Assembly (NCBI RefSeq): GCF_002018365.1
Contig: NZ_MVKX01000010.1
Coordinates: 62,001 to 126,000 of the forward strand
Length of the DNA stretch: 64,000 bases
Direction of reading: 5' to 3'
From: Acinetobacter amyesii
GTDB lineage: Bacteria > Pseudomonadota > Gammaproteobacteria > Pseudomonadales > Moraxellaceae
Below, piece after piece: positions 48,539-57,669 of this stretch. The number at the start of each line of letters is the position of its first letter. Position 1 is the stretch's first letter. The translations under genes and the position numbers were made by a program. The notes beneath the pieces are model-generated. The model worked only from the letters and a program-made list of their open reading frames with translations. It made no database searches and was not told where the DNA came from.

Positions 48539-51500
48539 TAAGCCTCTCCCTCAACTGCCCACATCAGCTTATGGAAGCTCTCTTCTATAAGGCGTACTTT
48601 CCAGCGCTCTTCATCCTTTTTGAGATTGGGCAGGTTGTTGGAGCCATTCACATAGATAACATCAAACTCCGCCGACTCGCGGCTGGATATCCGATACTTT
48701 CTAAACCACTCATCCAGCATCAGGTTATCTTCTTCCAAATTGCCAGTGAGCTTACGCCACACAATCAACACCTTTTCTTTCTTGCCGTTATTCGGATTCA
48801 TAGGATCGGCAGGCACCCAGCCTTCCAATTTACGGAACCACCATTTGCCATCGGTAGCCTGCTGTATTTTTCCATCCACAACCAATTTTGTGTGCTGGTC
48901 TTCCGGCAATTCCGAATCGGGCTTACGGGTAAAGCTGGCGGTAAAATTTTGCGGTGCCGCCATGTGTTCAAGGCGCAAGCCGAGCAGGTAATTAAAGGTT
49001 TCAATTAGGTCGATATTTCTTGTGACCTGTTCATCGCTACCCGTTTTTTTGACGACAAGGGAATAGGCCGTTGGGTCTGCAAATGCATCGATATTCAGTA
49101 AGCTTTGACTGCCACGGGTTTCCACATCCAGTAGATAGCGGAGCATGTAGTCTTCTTTGAGAGATGGATTATTCTCAATGGCCTTATCACGAACAGGATT
49201 GCCATCAAACACTAGGTTATTCAGAGTGTCTTCGTAAGATTCCAGACGGATGTACTTGAAGCACTGAGAAATACCGGTGTTACGGCTAGTTGGTTTACCG
49301 TTTTTCCAATCGGAGGCGTATATAACCTTGGAAATACGGGGTTTAGTTACATTGTTGAAGTAATCCCCCATTTCAACGAGTATGAATTTACGCTTGCCTT
49401 GATCATCCCGGTTGAGGTTAATAACAGCGTGACCGGTGGTGCCAGAACCAGCAAAGTAATCCAGAGTAATTCCGTCGCTATTTTCACTCAAGCTTATACT
49501 TTTAACTATTAATGCCAGAGGCTTTTTACCATTAGGAAAAGCCGTATCTCCTTCCATTTTAAGATTATTGTAACTTATGTTACCCCACAAATTACCCGCG
49601 TTATCTTTTTTATAAATCACACCATTATCTGTGAGGGTAATATCACTAAGCCAAGTAATTAGCCTTCGTGCAGCCCCTCGGTAAAATTGGTCAATTAGCC
49701 TACCTTTATTTCTACCGCTAGTAGGAACATAGGAGATACTTATTAAATCTGAATCAATAGCATGACTATTTTCAATCACTTTAGTTCTTATTGAGGATTG
49801 CGCTGGCTGCGTATCAAATATTTTATCTAGATATTTATAATAAGCTTCCCTCAAATCACCATTAAACTCTTCTTTTGCAATCTGTTGAATTGACTTAAAT
49901 GTGTGGCCAGTATGTTTGTATATCTTAATTAATTGACCATATCCATCTTTAAATTCTGCTACTTCAGTTTTCTCTCCGAAAGATGTAATTACTTGTGTAT
50001 ATTTCCAGCTTCTTCCTTCATCTTCCATTTCCTGAATATAAGCCATCAACTCAAACAGATCGTAAACACTTTCTGAAAGCTTAAATTCCCTTTCTGAATT
50101 TGTAGCAAGCACCAAATATTCTAGAGAGTTTTTTAATGATTTCCCATGATGGGATCCAGATACACCTGATACTTTTGTCTTAACTGACACTGTATTAATT
50201 AAATGCATATTCTCTTTAATTATATATTTTGCCTCATCGATCTGGTTTTCATCCAAACTAATCATAAATGGGCACCCCTTATTCAAAAGAGGCGCCTGCA
50301 AAAAAGTAAGCTGATAAAACATTGAATTCCAAGAAGAGCTTTTATAATTATCTTTATAAGCAAATCCATCGCTACCTGTATTATATGGCGGATCTATATA
50401 GACACATCCCACCTGCGCCCGATACCGCTCCTGCAGAAGATTCAGCGCCTGAAAATTTTCCGAATTAATCAGCAGTCCATTGCACTGCTCATCAAAATTT
50501 TCGATTGAAGCAATCAACCTTGCCTTAAAGTCACTGCTATAAAATGCAGTGTCCAATACCAATTTTTCATTGGCTTTCAGAAATTCAACCGTCAGTGGAA
50601 TGGAATAACCCGGAATATCTCCCTCAATCAAATCGCCATCGGTAGCACTTATTTCATCAATAGCAAAAAGTTTTACCCACTCTTCACGCTGTGCATCGTT
50701 AGCCGCAATTTCTTCGTAAAGCTCTTCGGGAACTCGATCCAGCGTTATGCAGTAATTGGTTTGGGTAATAAACTTCTTTTTCAGCCAGAGCTTTTTCTGA
50801 AAGTTTTCCAGCTGGGCAAGAAAGTCTATCAGCTTGGTAGCAATTTTGCGGATTACTTTGAGCTTGGCCAGATAGTTTTCTACGGCGGGAGCATCGGCAT
50901 TTTCAATATCATCCAGATGCATCACCTCGTTTTTAATATAAAAATCCAGCTCTCGCTTAAGGAAGCCAGAAAGATCTTTATGAATAAAATAATCGCAGGT
51001 GTTGCGGGCGGTATATTGATTGATGTACTTCGCTAATAGTGGGCGATTTTTGATTTTTTCTGTCGGTGCAAGGAGCCCCATTACCTCAAGATAATTTTTG
51101 GCTTTTTCTATTGCACCAGCTGCCGTAATGATCCTTTCGGCAATAGCCAGATTTGGCATATCACCTTTATTCAGACTCTTTCCGAATTTAATTTTTAACG
51201 CCTTTTCTGTATCGGCATCAACATCATTACTCCCACCGGGTAGCGCTTTGTATTCAAAATTAATAACCAGCTCATCAGCATCGTTTAACTCAATGGGGTT
51301 TTCCTCGTGCAGAATGAAAAAACGCTTTTTATCCTCTGCGGCTTTCACATTGCCATGCTCACCTTCGCTAACATCAACAATTCGGAAATGCACTTTCAGA
51401 CTAGCCGGAATGTCTAGCGGAGACAAAGATTGTTGGTTGTCTAATACTTCCTTTGCCTTGGCCAGGTCGAATGTAAAATTCGTAAAGTACTCTGCCGTTT

Positions 51501-52011
51501 TCACGTAATATTGATCGGCATTGGCCCAATGCAACTTAACTTCTTCTCCGTTATAAGGAATGGCAAACGGCGCTGCTTTACCGGCATTTTCGCGGGCATA
51601 GTAACGACGCGAAATAAAATCCCCCTGATCGTAGTAGCGTTCAAAAAAACGATATAAATGGTCATACACATCAGCTTCTGCGTTAGCACCATCTTTTAGG
51701 GAATCGTATTTAGCTTTGGCAGCCAATACTTTTGGTGAGTTTTCAGGGTCAGCAACACCATATTCTTTTGCGGCTTCAATTTCTTTCTGAATATTTGCTT
51801 GTAACTCAGCCTTTCTATTCTCATCCACCTGCCCAAAAGCGTCTTCAATGATCTTCAGGAGGTCTTTATCAATGAATGATGTAACTTGCGCTGATTTGGC
51901 TTGCATAATGCGATAAAAACCAAAGTCCAGATCGGGCTGATCTAGCTGAAACAACTCCGTCAGTTTGCCCATGAGTTTGTTTCTAATTTTTTGTGTGGAT
52001 GCCACTGGCAT
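48538..52011 (-). CDS. Type III-like DNA methyltransferase (Mod), long form
   Basis: 1157 aa, much longer than classical type III Mod proteins (about 600-700 aa). Beta-class amino-methyltransferase order: DPPYNTG (motif IV, about residue 538) first, a variable target-recognition region (about 600-820), then [12 protein letters not shown] (motif I, about 851). The first ~500 residues and last ~250 have no recognised motif. The probable product is N6-methyladenine. ATG at 52011 has AGGAG only 2 bases away; a GTG two codons later (52005) has better spacing, so the true start is uncertain by two residues. It is followed by res with a one-base overlap and preceded by an eroded helicase frame and an XRE gene. 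Confidence 0.88.
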   Translation of the reverse strand: MPVASTQKIRNKLMGKLTELFQLDQPDLDFGFYRIMQAKSAQVTSFIDKDLLKIIEDAFGQVDENRKAELQANIQKEIEAAKEYGVADPENSPKVLAAKAKYDSLKDGANAEADVYDHLYRFFERYYDQGDFISRRYYARENAGKAAPFAIPYNGEEVKLHWANADQYYVKTAEYFTNFTFDLAKAKEVLDNQQSLSPLDIPASLKVHFRIVDVSEGEHGNVKAAEDKKRFFILHEENPIELNDADELVINFEYKALPGGSNDVDADTEKALKIKFGKSLNKGDMPNLAIAERIITAAGAIEKAKNYLEVMGLLAPTEKIKNRPLLAKYINQYTARNTCDYFIHKDLSGFLKRELDFYIKNEVMHLDDIENADAPAVENYLAKLKVIRKIATKLIDFLAQLENFQKKLWLKKKFITQTNYCITLDRVPEELYEEIAANDAQREEWVKLFAIDEISATDGDLIEGDIPGYSIPLTVEFLKANEKLVLDTAFYSSDFKARLIASIENFDEQCNGLLINSENFQALNLLQERYRAQVGCVYIDPPYNTGSDGFAYKDNYKSSSWNSMFYQLTFLQAPLLNKGCPFMISLDENQIDEAKYIIKENMHLINTVSVKTKVSGVSGSHHGKSLKNSLEYLVLATNSEREFKLSESVYDLFELMAYIQEMEDEGRSWKYTQVITSFGEKTEVAEFKDGYGQLIKIYKHTGHTFKSIQQIAKEEFNGDLREAYYKYLDKIFDTQPAQSSIRTKVIENSHAIDSDLISISYVPTSGRNKGRLIDQFYRGAARRLITWLSDITLTDNGVIYKKDNAGNLWGNISYNNLKMEGDTAFPNGKKPLALIVKSISLSENSDGITLDYFAGSGTTGHAVINLNRDDQGKRKFILVEMGDYFNNVTKPRISKVIYASDWKNGKPTSRNTGISQCFKYIRLESYEDTLNNLVFDGNPVRDKAIENNPSLKEDYMLRYLLDVETRGSQSLLNIDAFADPTAYSLVVKKTGSDEQVTRNIDLIETFNYLLGLRLEHMAAPQNFTASFTRKPDSELPEDQHTKLVVDGKIQQATDGKWWFRKLEGWVPADPMNPNNGKKEKVLIVWRKLTGNLEEDNLMLDEWFRKYRISSRESAEFDVIYVNGSNNLPNLKKDEERWKVRLIEESFHKLMWAVEGEA

Positions 52012-52231
52012 TTCTCCTAAATAATTGCTTCACTTTCCAACGAATAGTAAATAAGTGTCCTGTTATTGTGGTTTTGCCAAACCGGCCAATTGTTGCTTCA
52101 ATGTACAGTGTCGCTTCAATCTGATGAGGATTCAAATCTACCGTTACGTCGAACAGGGATTGTGAAAGTCGATCTACACTGTCCACCGAGTGAAGGCACG
52201 TGAGCTCATGAGCGTGGTATTTTGCGTGGTA
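51983..52231 (-). pseudogene. Remnant of an SNF2-type helicase between the XRE gene and mod
   Basis: Directly behind the XRE stop codon, in the same frame, an open stretch reads KYHAHELT...DSVDRLSQSLFDVTVDLNPHQIEATL over 52106-52231 (42 codons). This is the conserved N terminus of large SNF2/'helicase-related' proteins (typically K-Y-x-A-x-E-L-T ... V-D-L-N-P-H-Q-I-E-A-A-L-F), but after ATL the match ends, the Walker A region never appears, and 40 unrelated codons run to a stop inside mod. No start codon lies between the XRE stop and the conserved part; a GTG at 52186 could open a 67-codon frame. I read it as the result of an internal deletion that removed a ~900-aa helicase (and perhaps a further gene) from the defence operon. 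Confidence 0.6.
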
Positions 52232-52477
52232 CTAGTGATCTGCATCCATCAATTCCTTTCCTTGGGCTTTAACTCCCTGAGCCTGAAGCTCCAGCAGATC
52301 GCCAATGCCACAACCGAATAACAGACAGATTTTTTCTATCGTGTCTAAATCCACTTTTTGAGCAGTCTCTTTATAGAGCAACGTTACAGTAGCACGACTG
52401 AGTCCCGTCTCTCTGGCAACGTCGGCAATACGCAACTTTTGTTCACCCATCATTCGGGCGAGGTGGCAGCGGATCAT
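52232..52477 (-). CDS. XRE family HTH regulator of the restriction-modification operon
   Basis: 81 aa from the ATG at 52477 (AGAGG, 8 bases upstream), preferred over a start nine codons earlier. Cro/CI-type HTH: IADVARETGLSRATVTLLYKE, then VDLDTIEKICLLFGCGIGDLLEL, a frequent end of small XRE proteins. First gene of the operon reading into the helicase remnant, mod and res; a promoter with an overlapping inverted repeat lies just upstream, so it probably represses its own operon, as controller proteins of R-M systems do. Confidence 0.8.
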   Translation of the reverse strand: MIRCHLARMMGEQKLRIADVARETGLSRATVTLLYKETAQKVDLDTIEKICLLFGCGIGDLLELQAQGVKAQGKELMDADH

Positions 52478-52525
52478 GGCTGTGCCTCTTGTTGTGAGTG
52501 TCAATATTGGTCAGGAGCATAACAT

Positions 52526-52554
52526 TATCTATGAATTTGCATAGCATTTTGCAA
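52526..52554 (-). promoter_or_regulatory. Promoter and operator candidate of the XRE-mod-res operon
   Basis: On the minus strand: -35 TTGCAA (52554-52549), 17-base spacer, -10 TAGATA (52531-52526). An inverted repeat with 5-bp arms CTATG/CATAG (52529-52544) covers the spacer end and part of the -10, a typical place for a repressor site. Confidence 0.45.
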
Positions 52555-52593
52555 GTTAAAATTACATTGTGCTCAGCTAGGCTACTATTAGAG

Positions 52594-52608
52594 ATGGGTT
52601 AAACCCAT
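52594..52608. repeat. Palindrome upstream of the XRE promoter
   Basis: ATGGGTT-A-AACCCAT, perfect 7-bp arms, followed by a T-run and, on the plus strand, a TTGTCA-18-AATAAT promoter-like pair (52611-52640). Could be an operator shared by the two directions or a terminator. Confidence 0.4.
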
Positions 52609-52674
52609 TTTTGTCAACGTACTTGGCTCTAATCAATAATGGTTCACCAATATTAATTGGCGGAAAGCGGCTCT

Positions 52675-52779
52675 ATGGAGGATACGGAATCGGAAAAAAC
52701 GCTAAACTCCAAGATAGTAGTTATTTTTCTCTGCTTGCAAACCATAATTTTTTCTATTTTAGCTGACAGGGATTACTGA
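52675..52779 (+). CDS. Possible 34-aa membrane peptide
   Basis: ATG at 52675 opens a 34-codon frame with a charged N terminus (MEDTESEK) and one hydrophobic segment (IVVIFLCLQTIIFSILA). A promoter-like TTGTCA/AATAAT pair lies 35-60 bases upstream and a weak GGCGGAAAG ribosome site before the ATG. Not recognised; small single-span peptides next to XRE genes may be toxins, but this is speculation. The rest of 52505-52835 holds only regulatory sequence. Confidence 0.25.
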   Translation: MEDTESEKTLNSKIVVIFLCLQTIIFSILADRDY

Positions 52780-52835
52780 AAATTGGAAATTGATAAACAA
52801 ACTAGCCAAAAAAATAAGGGAACCGTAGCTCCCAT

Positions 52836-52976
52836 TTATTCTCGACTTGCTAGCTTAGCCTCAATCCACTGATTAATTTCCCAAGCCGACCAGCCAATAG
52901 TTCTACGACCTGCTTGATACTAATCAGCTAGTTCATCGGGAAAGTTTGACCAACAAATGCATTCATGATGTTTACT
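52836..52976 (-). pseudogene. AlpA-type regulator/excisionase remnant
   Basis: Minus-strand frame reading CWSNFPDELAD, an in-frame TAG (52920-52922), then YQAGRRTIGWSAWEINQWIEAKLASRE and TAA at 52836. The second half is the conserved C terminus of AlpA proteins (R-x-x-G-W-x-x-x-E-I-x-x-W-I). The start and the N-terminal HTH are missing, so this former island regulator is dead. Confidence 0.65.
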
Positions 52977-53045
52977 CCTATCTCATGATTTCGAGCAACT
53001 CGCTCATGAGATACGGCAATCTCGTAAGGTTTTACCCTGTTAGAT

Positions 53046-53930
53046 TTAATTCAAAGCCGTCACTGATCCTTTCAATCCCTGCTGAATATTAAATTCAGGC
53101 TGCGTTTCCTCAATCTGCTGGCCTTCAACAAGCTGATAAAACTCCTCAACCACATCCAAACCTTCCTCTATATCCACATCCATCCTTCCATTCCCAAAAC
53201 CCTTCCTTGCGGTAAAGTCTAAAGCTTCCTGATAAAACCCAGCCTGCTTGCTCTGTTCATCAATTTGCTTCGCCTGAATAATCGCTTCATTCAAGCTAAT
53301 CCCTTCCCTTAAAGTTAGATCCACGTAATACACCGGCTGACGATAACTCTGTGTCGTACTCTTGCCCCGCAATATCAATTGCAAGGGTAGACATGACAAC
53401 AAGCCTCCTGATGCTGCATGGTAATAGTTCAACCGTGCTGCCAAAGTCCGAATACTATTAAAGCCAGTGGTTCTAAAGATGAAGGTACCAAACTCATCCG
53501 ATTCATCTAAGTTCACATGCAAACGCCCGTAGGGCTTGCAGTTCCCTCCTTGAGCCAATGGACATAAATCAGGGGATGGACAGGGAAGTTGCTCCACGCC
53601 TTGATTGGTTAAACGTTGGCAGGTTTCTCCATTACCGACACAGACAGGTCTTCCAGTCTGTCGGTCAAACAGGCTGTATTCTGCACGCAGGTTTAAATCA
53701 GGATCATTAAAGATCATTCTGACAGGGATTGAACGTAGCTTTTGATTCGGAGCATTCGCTCGCAGCTGATCATCCAGTGGATGTTTAACCCAGCCTTCTT
53801 TGCTTTGAATCTGGGAAGTAATGGTGAACTGGTCATCCTTTTCCGGTAGGCGTTTGCCATTCTTCTCGATCATCCGGCCGATACTGATACGCCCCAGGAT
53901 TGGTGGAGTAATTGCTAAACCTTTAATCAT
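53046..53930 (-). CDS. Metal-binding 'hydrolase' protein of the DUF932-YqaJ cassette
   Basis: 294 aa. Cysteine-rich middle (CVGNGETCQRL, PCPSPDLCPLAQGGNCKPYGRLHV) suggests a metal or Fe-S site. Proteins of this look are annotated as 'hydrolase or metal-binding protein' and occur beside YqaJ exonuclease and DUF932 genes in integrative elements, as here; I know of no proved activity. It may be an annealing or ssDNA-binding partner of the exonuclease (inference from the cassette). Its promoter region abuts a structured plus-strand element. Confidence 0.65.
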   Translation of the reverse strand: MIKGLAITPPILGRISIGRMIEKNGKRLPEKDDQFTITSQIQSKEGWVKHPLDDQLRANAPNQKLRSIPVRMIFNDPDLNLRAEYSLFDRQTGRPVCVGNGETCQRLTNQGVEQLPCPSPDLCPLAQGGNCKPYGRLHVNLDESDEFGTFIFRTTGFNSIRTLAARLNYYHAASGGLLSCLPLQLILRGKSTTQSYRQPVYYVDLTLREGISLNEAIIQAKQIDEQSKQAGFYQEALDFTARKGFGNGRMDVDIEEGLDVVEEFYQLVEGQQIEETQPEFNIQQGLKGSVTALN

Positions 53931-53931
53931 G

Positions 53932-54095
53932 TTGATATTCCTTAATGTATTACCTTACTAATTTGAGTCTATGTATGTAGGTCGGAACAAGGACCTAATA
54001 AGTTACCCAAAGAATGTAGAGCCAGATAAAGTGCTACAGAGATCGCGACCGATTTGCTCTCTACCGAAGGGTAGAAAGCGGGGAGCGTTTTTTGT
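53932..54095 (+). ncRNA. Candidate structured RNA between the metal-binding and yqaJ genes
   Basis: Between two minus-strand genes the plus strand shows a promoter-like TTGATA (53932-53937)-TTACTA (53955-53960) pair, a hairpin TAGGTC/GACCTA (53978-53983 with 53992-53997), and a larger hairpin (54056-54086, outer arms GCTCTC/GGGAGC enclosing CTACC-GAA-GGGTAG) followed by T6. That is the make-up of a small RNA with its own terminator of about 120 bases, or of a leader acting antisense to the metal-binding gene promoter. No open frame is present. Confidence 0.35.
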
Positions 54096-54125
54096 GAATT
54101 TTCGATTTAGTGCTGTAGATAGGGC

Positions 54126-55184
54126 TTAGTCGGTATAGATGTTGAATCGACGACTGCCTTGCTTTTCAAGTGGATAAAGCTCGATGAGTTCAGGCTGGTG
54201 CTGAAGCAATGCTTTGGTATTGAGGCTGATAGAGTCCTTAGCTTTCTTCCAGACTACCGAGCCATGTGCAAAGACCGCCCTTTCCTTGTCTTGCATCATC
54301 ATCTGAATTTCATGTTTAAGCTGATCAAAGCGTTCCTGCTTATGCTGAATCTCTTCTTTCATTTTGATGAGCTGATCAAACATCAAATTGGCATTTTCAT
54401 TTTGCGAGAGATCCTCTACCGTTAAAGGTACATGTGCTGGATAAAGTTGTTGAATCGCTTTAGCTGCGGATTCACTTGCATCCACGGATGGTGGTGTATC
54501 CTTTTCCACGCATTCCCAGAAATATCGTTCTGCTTGAACAATATGTTCAATCACGGATTCTGATCGTGTCACTTTGAAGATCTTGGTTTCATGCCCACAG
54601 ATCAAGACACAAACATGCGCTGCCTGTTTACCAGTCACCGCCAGTTGATGTTGTACCTGACAAAGCACGTATAAAGGCACACCATCACGCCACAACTTTG
54701 CTCCATGCTCACCTGCTGTTTTACATTCCAAAATTTGGACTTCATCACTGCCGACCACGCTGTAATCCAGATTGGCTAACATAAAGTGTTTATCGGGATC
54801 AGGATGCTGAAGTACCGCATTGATCCGTCGCACCTTATTATGGGTGTGCATGCTATAGAACTCTGCCACCAAAGGTTCCAGCTGCTTGCCCCAATACAGC
54901 GGTGCTACACCTGAACTTTCATCTTCAATGGATTGAGCCTGCCGTCCGGTTTTGATCAGCCAGAGTTCCAGCATCGACATGTAGGGATTAAGCCCACAGG
55001 CAGTCGCGGCATCACTGCTACCGATACCTTGTTTACGAACTTCAAGCCAATCCTGATATTCCATCCCTTTGGTGTTGACCAATCGCTTGGCTGCTGTTGA
55101 GCGTTTGGTGGTGATGCTTGGATTAACTACGATCTTTGATCCTACCATCGTAGGCTGATGGGAAATAGATACAATTTGATTCAT
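54126..55184 (-). CDS. YqaJ-type recombination exonuclease
   Basis: 352 aa. Lambda-exonuclease-like fold: GIGSSDAATACGLNPY (53-68), E103 in QLEPLVAEFY, D140 in ANLDYSVVG, and the E-x-K pair E153/K155 in ILECKTAG. C-terminal region (about 265-310) is a coiled coil. YqaJ nucleases degrade one DNA strand to make 3' tails for phage-type recombinases. It is in the same orientation as the DUF932 gene upstream and the metal-binding gene downstream, the usual trio. Confidence 0.88.
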   Translation of the reverse strand: MNQIVSISHQPTMVGSKIVVNPSITTKRSTAAKRLVNTKGMEYQDWLEVRKQGIGSSDAATACGLNPYMSMLELWLIKTGRQAQSIEDESSGVAPLYWGKQLEPLVAEFYSMHTHNKVRRINAVLQHPDPDKHFMLANLDYSVVGSDEVQILECKTAGEHGAKLWRDGVPLYVLCQVQHQLAVTGKQAAHVCVLICGHETKIFKVTRSESVIEHIVQAERYFWECVEKDTPPSVDASESAAKAIQQLYPAHVPLTVEDLSQNENANLMFDQLIKMKEEIQHKQERFDQLKHEIQMMMQDKERAVFAHGSVVWKKAKDSISLNTKALLQHQPELIELYPLEKQGSRRFNIYTD

Positions 55185-55227
55185 GGAATTATCCTTATAA
55201 ATTCTGATCTATGTAAAAGAAATACAT

Positions 55228-55268
55228 AAAAAAGCCATACCCGACACGAGGTCGGGTATGGCTTTTTG
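55228..55268 (-). terminator. Terminator between the DUF932 and yqaJ genes
   Basis: 17-bp perfect stem (55229-55245 with 55251-55267), loop ACGAG, A and T runs on both sides; behind the DUF932 gene on the minus strand. Confidence 0.85.
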
Positions 55269-55359
55269 TTTGCTGTTTTAATTGAAAGGGGTTACATGAG
55301 TGCTCTGATGAGCATTTGTTTGGGGTGACTTGATTTCAACATAAGTGAGTTAGTTAATT

Positions 55360-56391
55360 TCACGCGATCAAAGCAAGTGCTTGCTCTAATCCTCGTTGTT
55401 TCACCCCCGCACCTGCACCGAACCAAGCTGAATCAAGACGGTGATCTGTACTCATGGCACGTCGTTCATGATCCACAAATTCCGTGATCGAACACAGTAA
55501 GCCATAAGCCGTATCTTTAGCTGATGACAATTCAGCACCACGACCTTGACCATTAAACATCTCCAAAGCTTTATTCATGGCGCGACCATTAGGTTCAGGC
55601 TTTTTCTCCTGAGCTTGCTGCGCGACATTGCGATAGAACTGAATGATGTTTTCTTCAGGATCTTGTATCGACATGGTGCTGTTGTTGAACACGGCATCAA
55701 AGTAAGCTGCGGCTTCTTGCTGACTGACTTTACGTTGTGTCAGTTGCTTCATTTCATACATGTGTTCATCCCATGCACGTACTGAAACACCTAACTGCTG
55801 TTTGACTTTCTCTGCATCAAATTTAGTGCTATGTGGCACTTTCACCACACCTGCATTTGCATTGGCTCCCTTAAGTGCTATGGCAAGTGTGTTGTTGCAC
55901 ACCACACGAATATTGGTGAATTGTGCAGTGGTCGCCAAGGTTCCATCACAAGCAGACGCAAGCAAGATATAGCCATTACTGATATCTTTACCTTTTAGTG
56001 CGGTACTTTGACCTGTACGTGCCAATGCCCAGAATTTCTTACCGCCTTTGAGCACGCCTGCGGTTTCCAGTTCAAAGCCTGACTGTTCTGTTAAATCCCG
56101 GTAGAACTCCAAAATTTCTTTCGGCTGTACTTCCTGATAACGCTGACTGACTACGGATAACGGTGCATGGGTATCTGAACGATACAGCACTCGCTGTTCT
56201 TCAAAGGGCATGATGATGCTTTGACCACGTTCATTCTGAGCCATGTAGCTGACATTGGATGATTCAATCCTCCAATCCATCCCTGCCTGCTGTGCCCACA
56301 CTTCAATCGGCTGATTTTGAGTGAGTTGATTACCTAAGCCATGCCAAGGGGTTTCACCTACATAGGCCATTTGTTCAATTTGATGTGCCAT
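55360..56391 (-). CDS. DUF932 domain protein
   Basis: 343 aa. Begins MAHQIEQMAYVGETPWHGLG, the signature start of DUF932 proteins of phages, plasmids and integrative elements; RVVCNNTLAIAL and KVPHSTKFD are further family stretches. The function is not firmly known; genes of this kind lie beside recombination exonucleases, pointing to DNA repair or anti-restriction in mobile elements. Confidence 0.85.
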   Translation of the reverse strand: MAHQIEQMAYVGETPWHGLGNQLTQNQPIEVWAQQAGMDWRIESSNVSYMAQNERGQSIIMPFEEQRVLYRSDTHAPLSVVSQRYQEVQPKEILEFYRDLTEQSGFELETAGVLKGGKKFWALARTGQSTALKGKDISNGYILLASACDGTLATTAQFTNIRVVCNNTLAIALKGANANAGVVKVPHSTKFDAEKVKQQLGVSVRAWDEHMYEMKQLTQRKVSQQEAAAYFDAVFNNSTMSIQDPEENIIQFYRNVAQQAQEKKPEPNGRAMNKALEMFNGQGRGAELSSAKDTAYGLLCSITEFVDHERRAMSTDHRLDSAWFGAGAGVKQRGLEQALALIA

Positions 56392-56413
56392 TGTTCTAAT
56401 CTCTTATGCTGCT

Positions 56414-56692
56414 TCAGCGAAAGTTCTGCTGACAATGATTACAATGAAAATAAGTCAACACTGCTGGCTTTGGAGGCTCATCAAACATGCTACCGAACAG
56501 CCCGCCAATCACTGCACCAGCTAGACCGCCAAGCATAGGAGATAGAGGTAAAGGTAGTGATTTAGATAACGTTGCTCCAATCGTTGCAAGCGAGGCCGAT
56601 GTAGCTATGCCAGTACTAGCAGGACCACCTACTTGCTGATTCACCACTTGAACAATTTGCTCAGAAAAACAGTAAGGACAATTGATACTCAT
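56414..56692 (-). CDS. Small zinc-ribbon protein with glycine-rich hydrophobic middle
   Basis: 92 aa from the ATG at 56692 (GAGG, 8 bases before). N-terminal CPYC and C-terminal CNHC form a possible four-cysteine zinc ribbon; between them lies a Gly/Ala-rich hydrophobic stretch (LGGLAGAVIGGLFGSMF) like a glycine zipper that may insert in a membrane. Function unknown. It is 22 bases upstream of the DUF932 gene. Confidence 0.6.
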   Translation of the reverse strand: MSINCPYCFSEQIVQVVNQQVGGPASTGIATSASLATIGATLSKSLPLPLSPMLGGLAGAVIGGLFGSMFDEPPKPAVLTYFHCNHCQQNFR

Positions 56693-56710
56693 AAGATATA
56701 CCTCAAAAAT

Positions 56711-56740
56711 GAAAAAAGGCTTACCGCATGGCAAGCCTCT
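56711..56740 (-). terminator. Terminator of the Gp2-like gene
   Basis: 9-bp stem with one G-U pair (56717-56725 with 56730-56738) and T6 on the minus strand, upstream of the zinc-ribbon gene. Confidence 0.7.
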
Positions 56741-56811
56741 GTTTTTGAATGTCAGTGGGAAATAAACATTCTTCGTTCATGTTAATGATGTATATCTATG
56801 ATTTTTTGGGA

Positions 56812-57669
56812 TCATTGGAAAGTACGCATTCTTGCTTTATGTTTCACCCTAAGATACTGATCTTCTTTCTCAGGATTAACAAGGTATGCACCAGCATTAC
56901 ACAATTTCTCCACCTCTCTGGAACAATCACGATGTATTTTTCCTATACCTAAAATACCCAGACTTGCGTATCTTTTTATTTGCTCAGTGTCATGGCAATT
57001 AAAATGGTGTCCCTGTCCGGCTGTAAGCTGTTTCCACAGCTTTCCAAGCTGCTCTGCAATAGCCCATCCATTCTGATGCTTATGACCGTTGAAGATTAAT
57101 AACAAATGACAATGGTAGCCCTTATCAGCCCCTTGCTCTAAAGCCCATGCATAATCAACCAAGTTGTTGAACAACCCTTCACGTTTAGATATTTCCTTTC
57201 GGAATTTACCAATATCATCGTAAAAATTTTCAATATCAATGAGATCATGACAGTCCTTGAGATAGGAAAGATCCACTCTAACCACTTCAGACTTAGAGTA
57301 AACCTGTATTGCTTTTTCTATTTTTTTTAAAAATGACTTTGTATTTCTAACCTCATTTGCACGGTGTCTTCGAATATCTTTACGGTATTGCGAACGATAG
57401 CCTTTGAAATAGCTCTGATACTCTTCAAAAGTTTTATTCCTTAAGACAACTTCAACCTGTGCCGTACCTAAACCATGAATATCATGTTCTTCCAACAAGT
57501 CGCACCAAGCATTGATATAACCAAAGTAACAATATGATCCACAATATGCCCGATCAAAATCTACCAATAGCCTTGTAAATTCTGTATAGAAATTTAGTGA
57601 CTCTTTTTTTGTTTTGACCCACGCTTTGGTCTTATCTTCTATTTCAATCAATAATCTAGATCTACACAT
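56812..57669 (-). CDS. Inovirus-type Gp2/YagK-YfjJ replication protein
   Basis: 285 aa. The C-terminal half has DYAWALEQGADKGYHCHLLLIFNGHKH, where the HCHLLLIF stretch is the HUH-like core of replication proteins of the inovirus Gp2/YagK family, and GWAIAEQLGKLWKQLT that follows it in family members. Presumed to start replication of the excised island. Upstream lies an AT-rich gap with short repeats, a possible origin. No further phage genes are present. Confidence 0.75.
   Translation of the reverse strand: MCRSRLLIEIEDKTKAWVKTKKESLNFYTEFTRLLVDFDRAYCGSYCYFGYINAWCDLLEEHDIHGLGTAQVEVVLRNKTFEEYQSYFKGYRSQYRKDIRRHRANEVRNTKSFLKKIEKAIQVYSKSEVVRVDLSYLKDCHDLIDIENFYDDIGKFRKEISKREGLFNNLVDYAWALEQGADKGYHCHLLLIFNGHKHQNGWAIAEQLGKLWKQLTAGQGHHFNCHDTEQIKRYASLGILGIGKIHRDCSREVEKLCNAGAYLVNPEKEDQYLRVKHKARMRTFQ

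Noticed and set aside
52212..52231. Two direct copies of GCGTGGTA, 12 bases apart, suspected as an operator
   Set aside because: They fall in the helicase remnant and encode its repeated Tyr-His-Ala pattern, so coding origin explains them.
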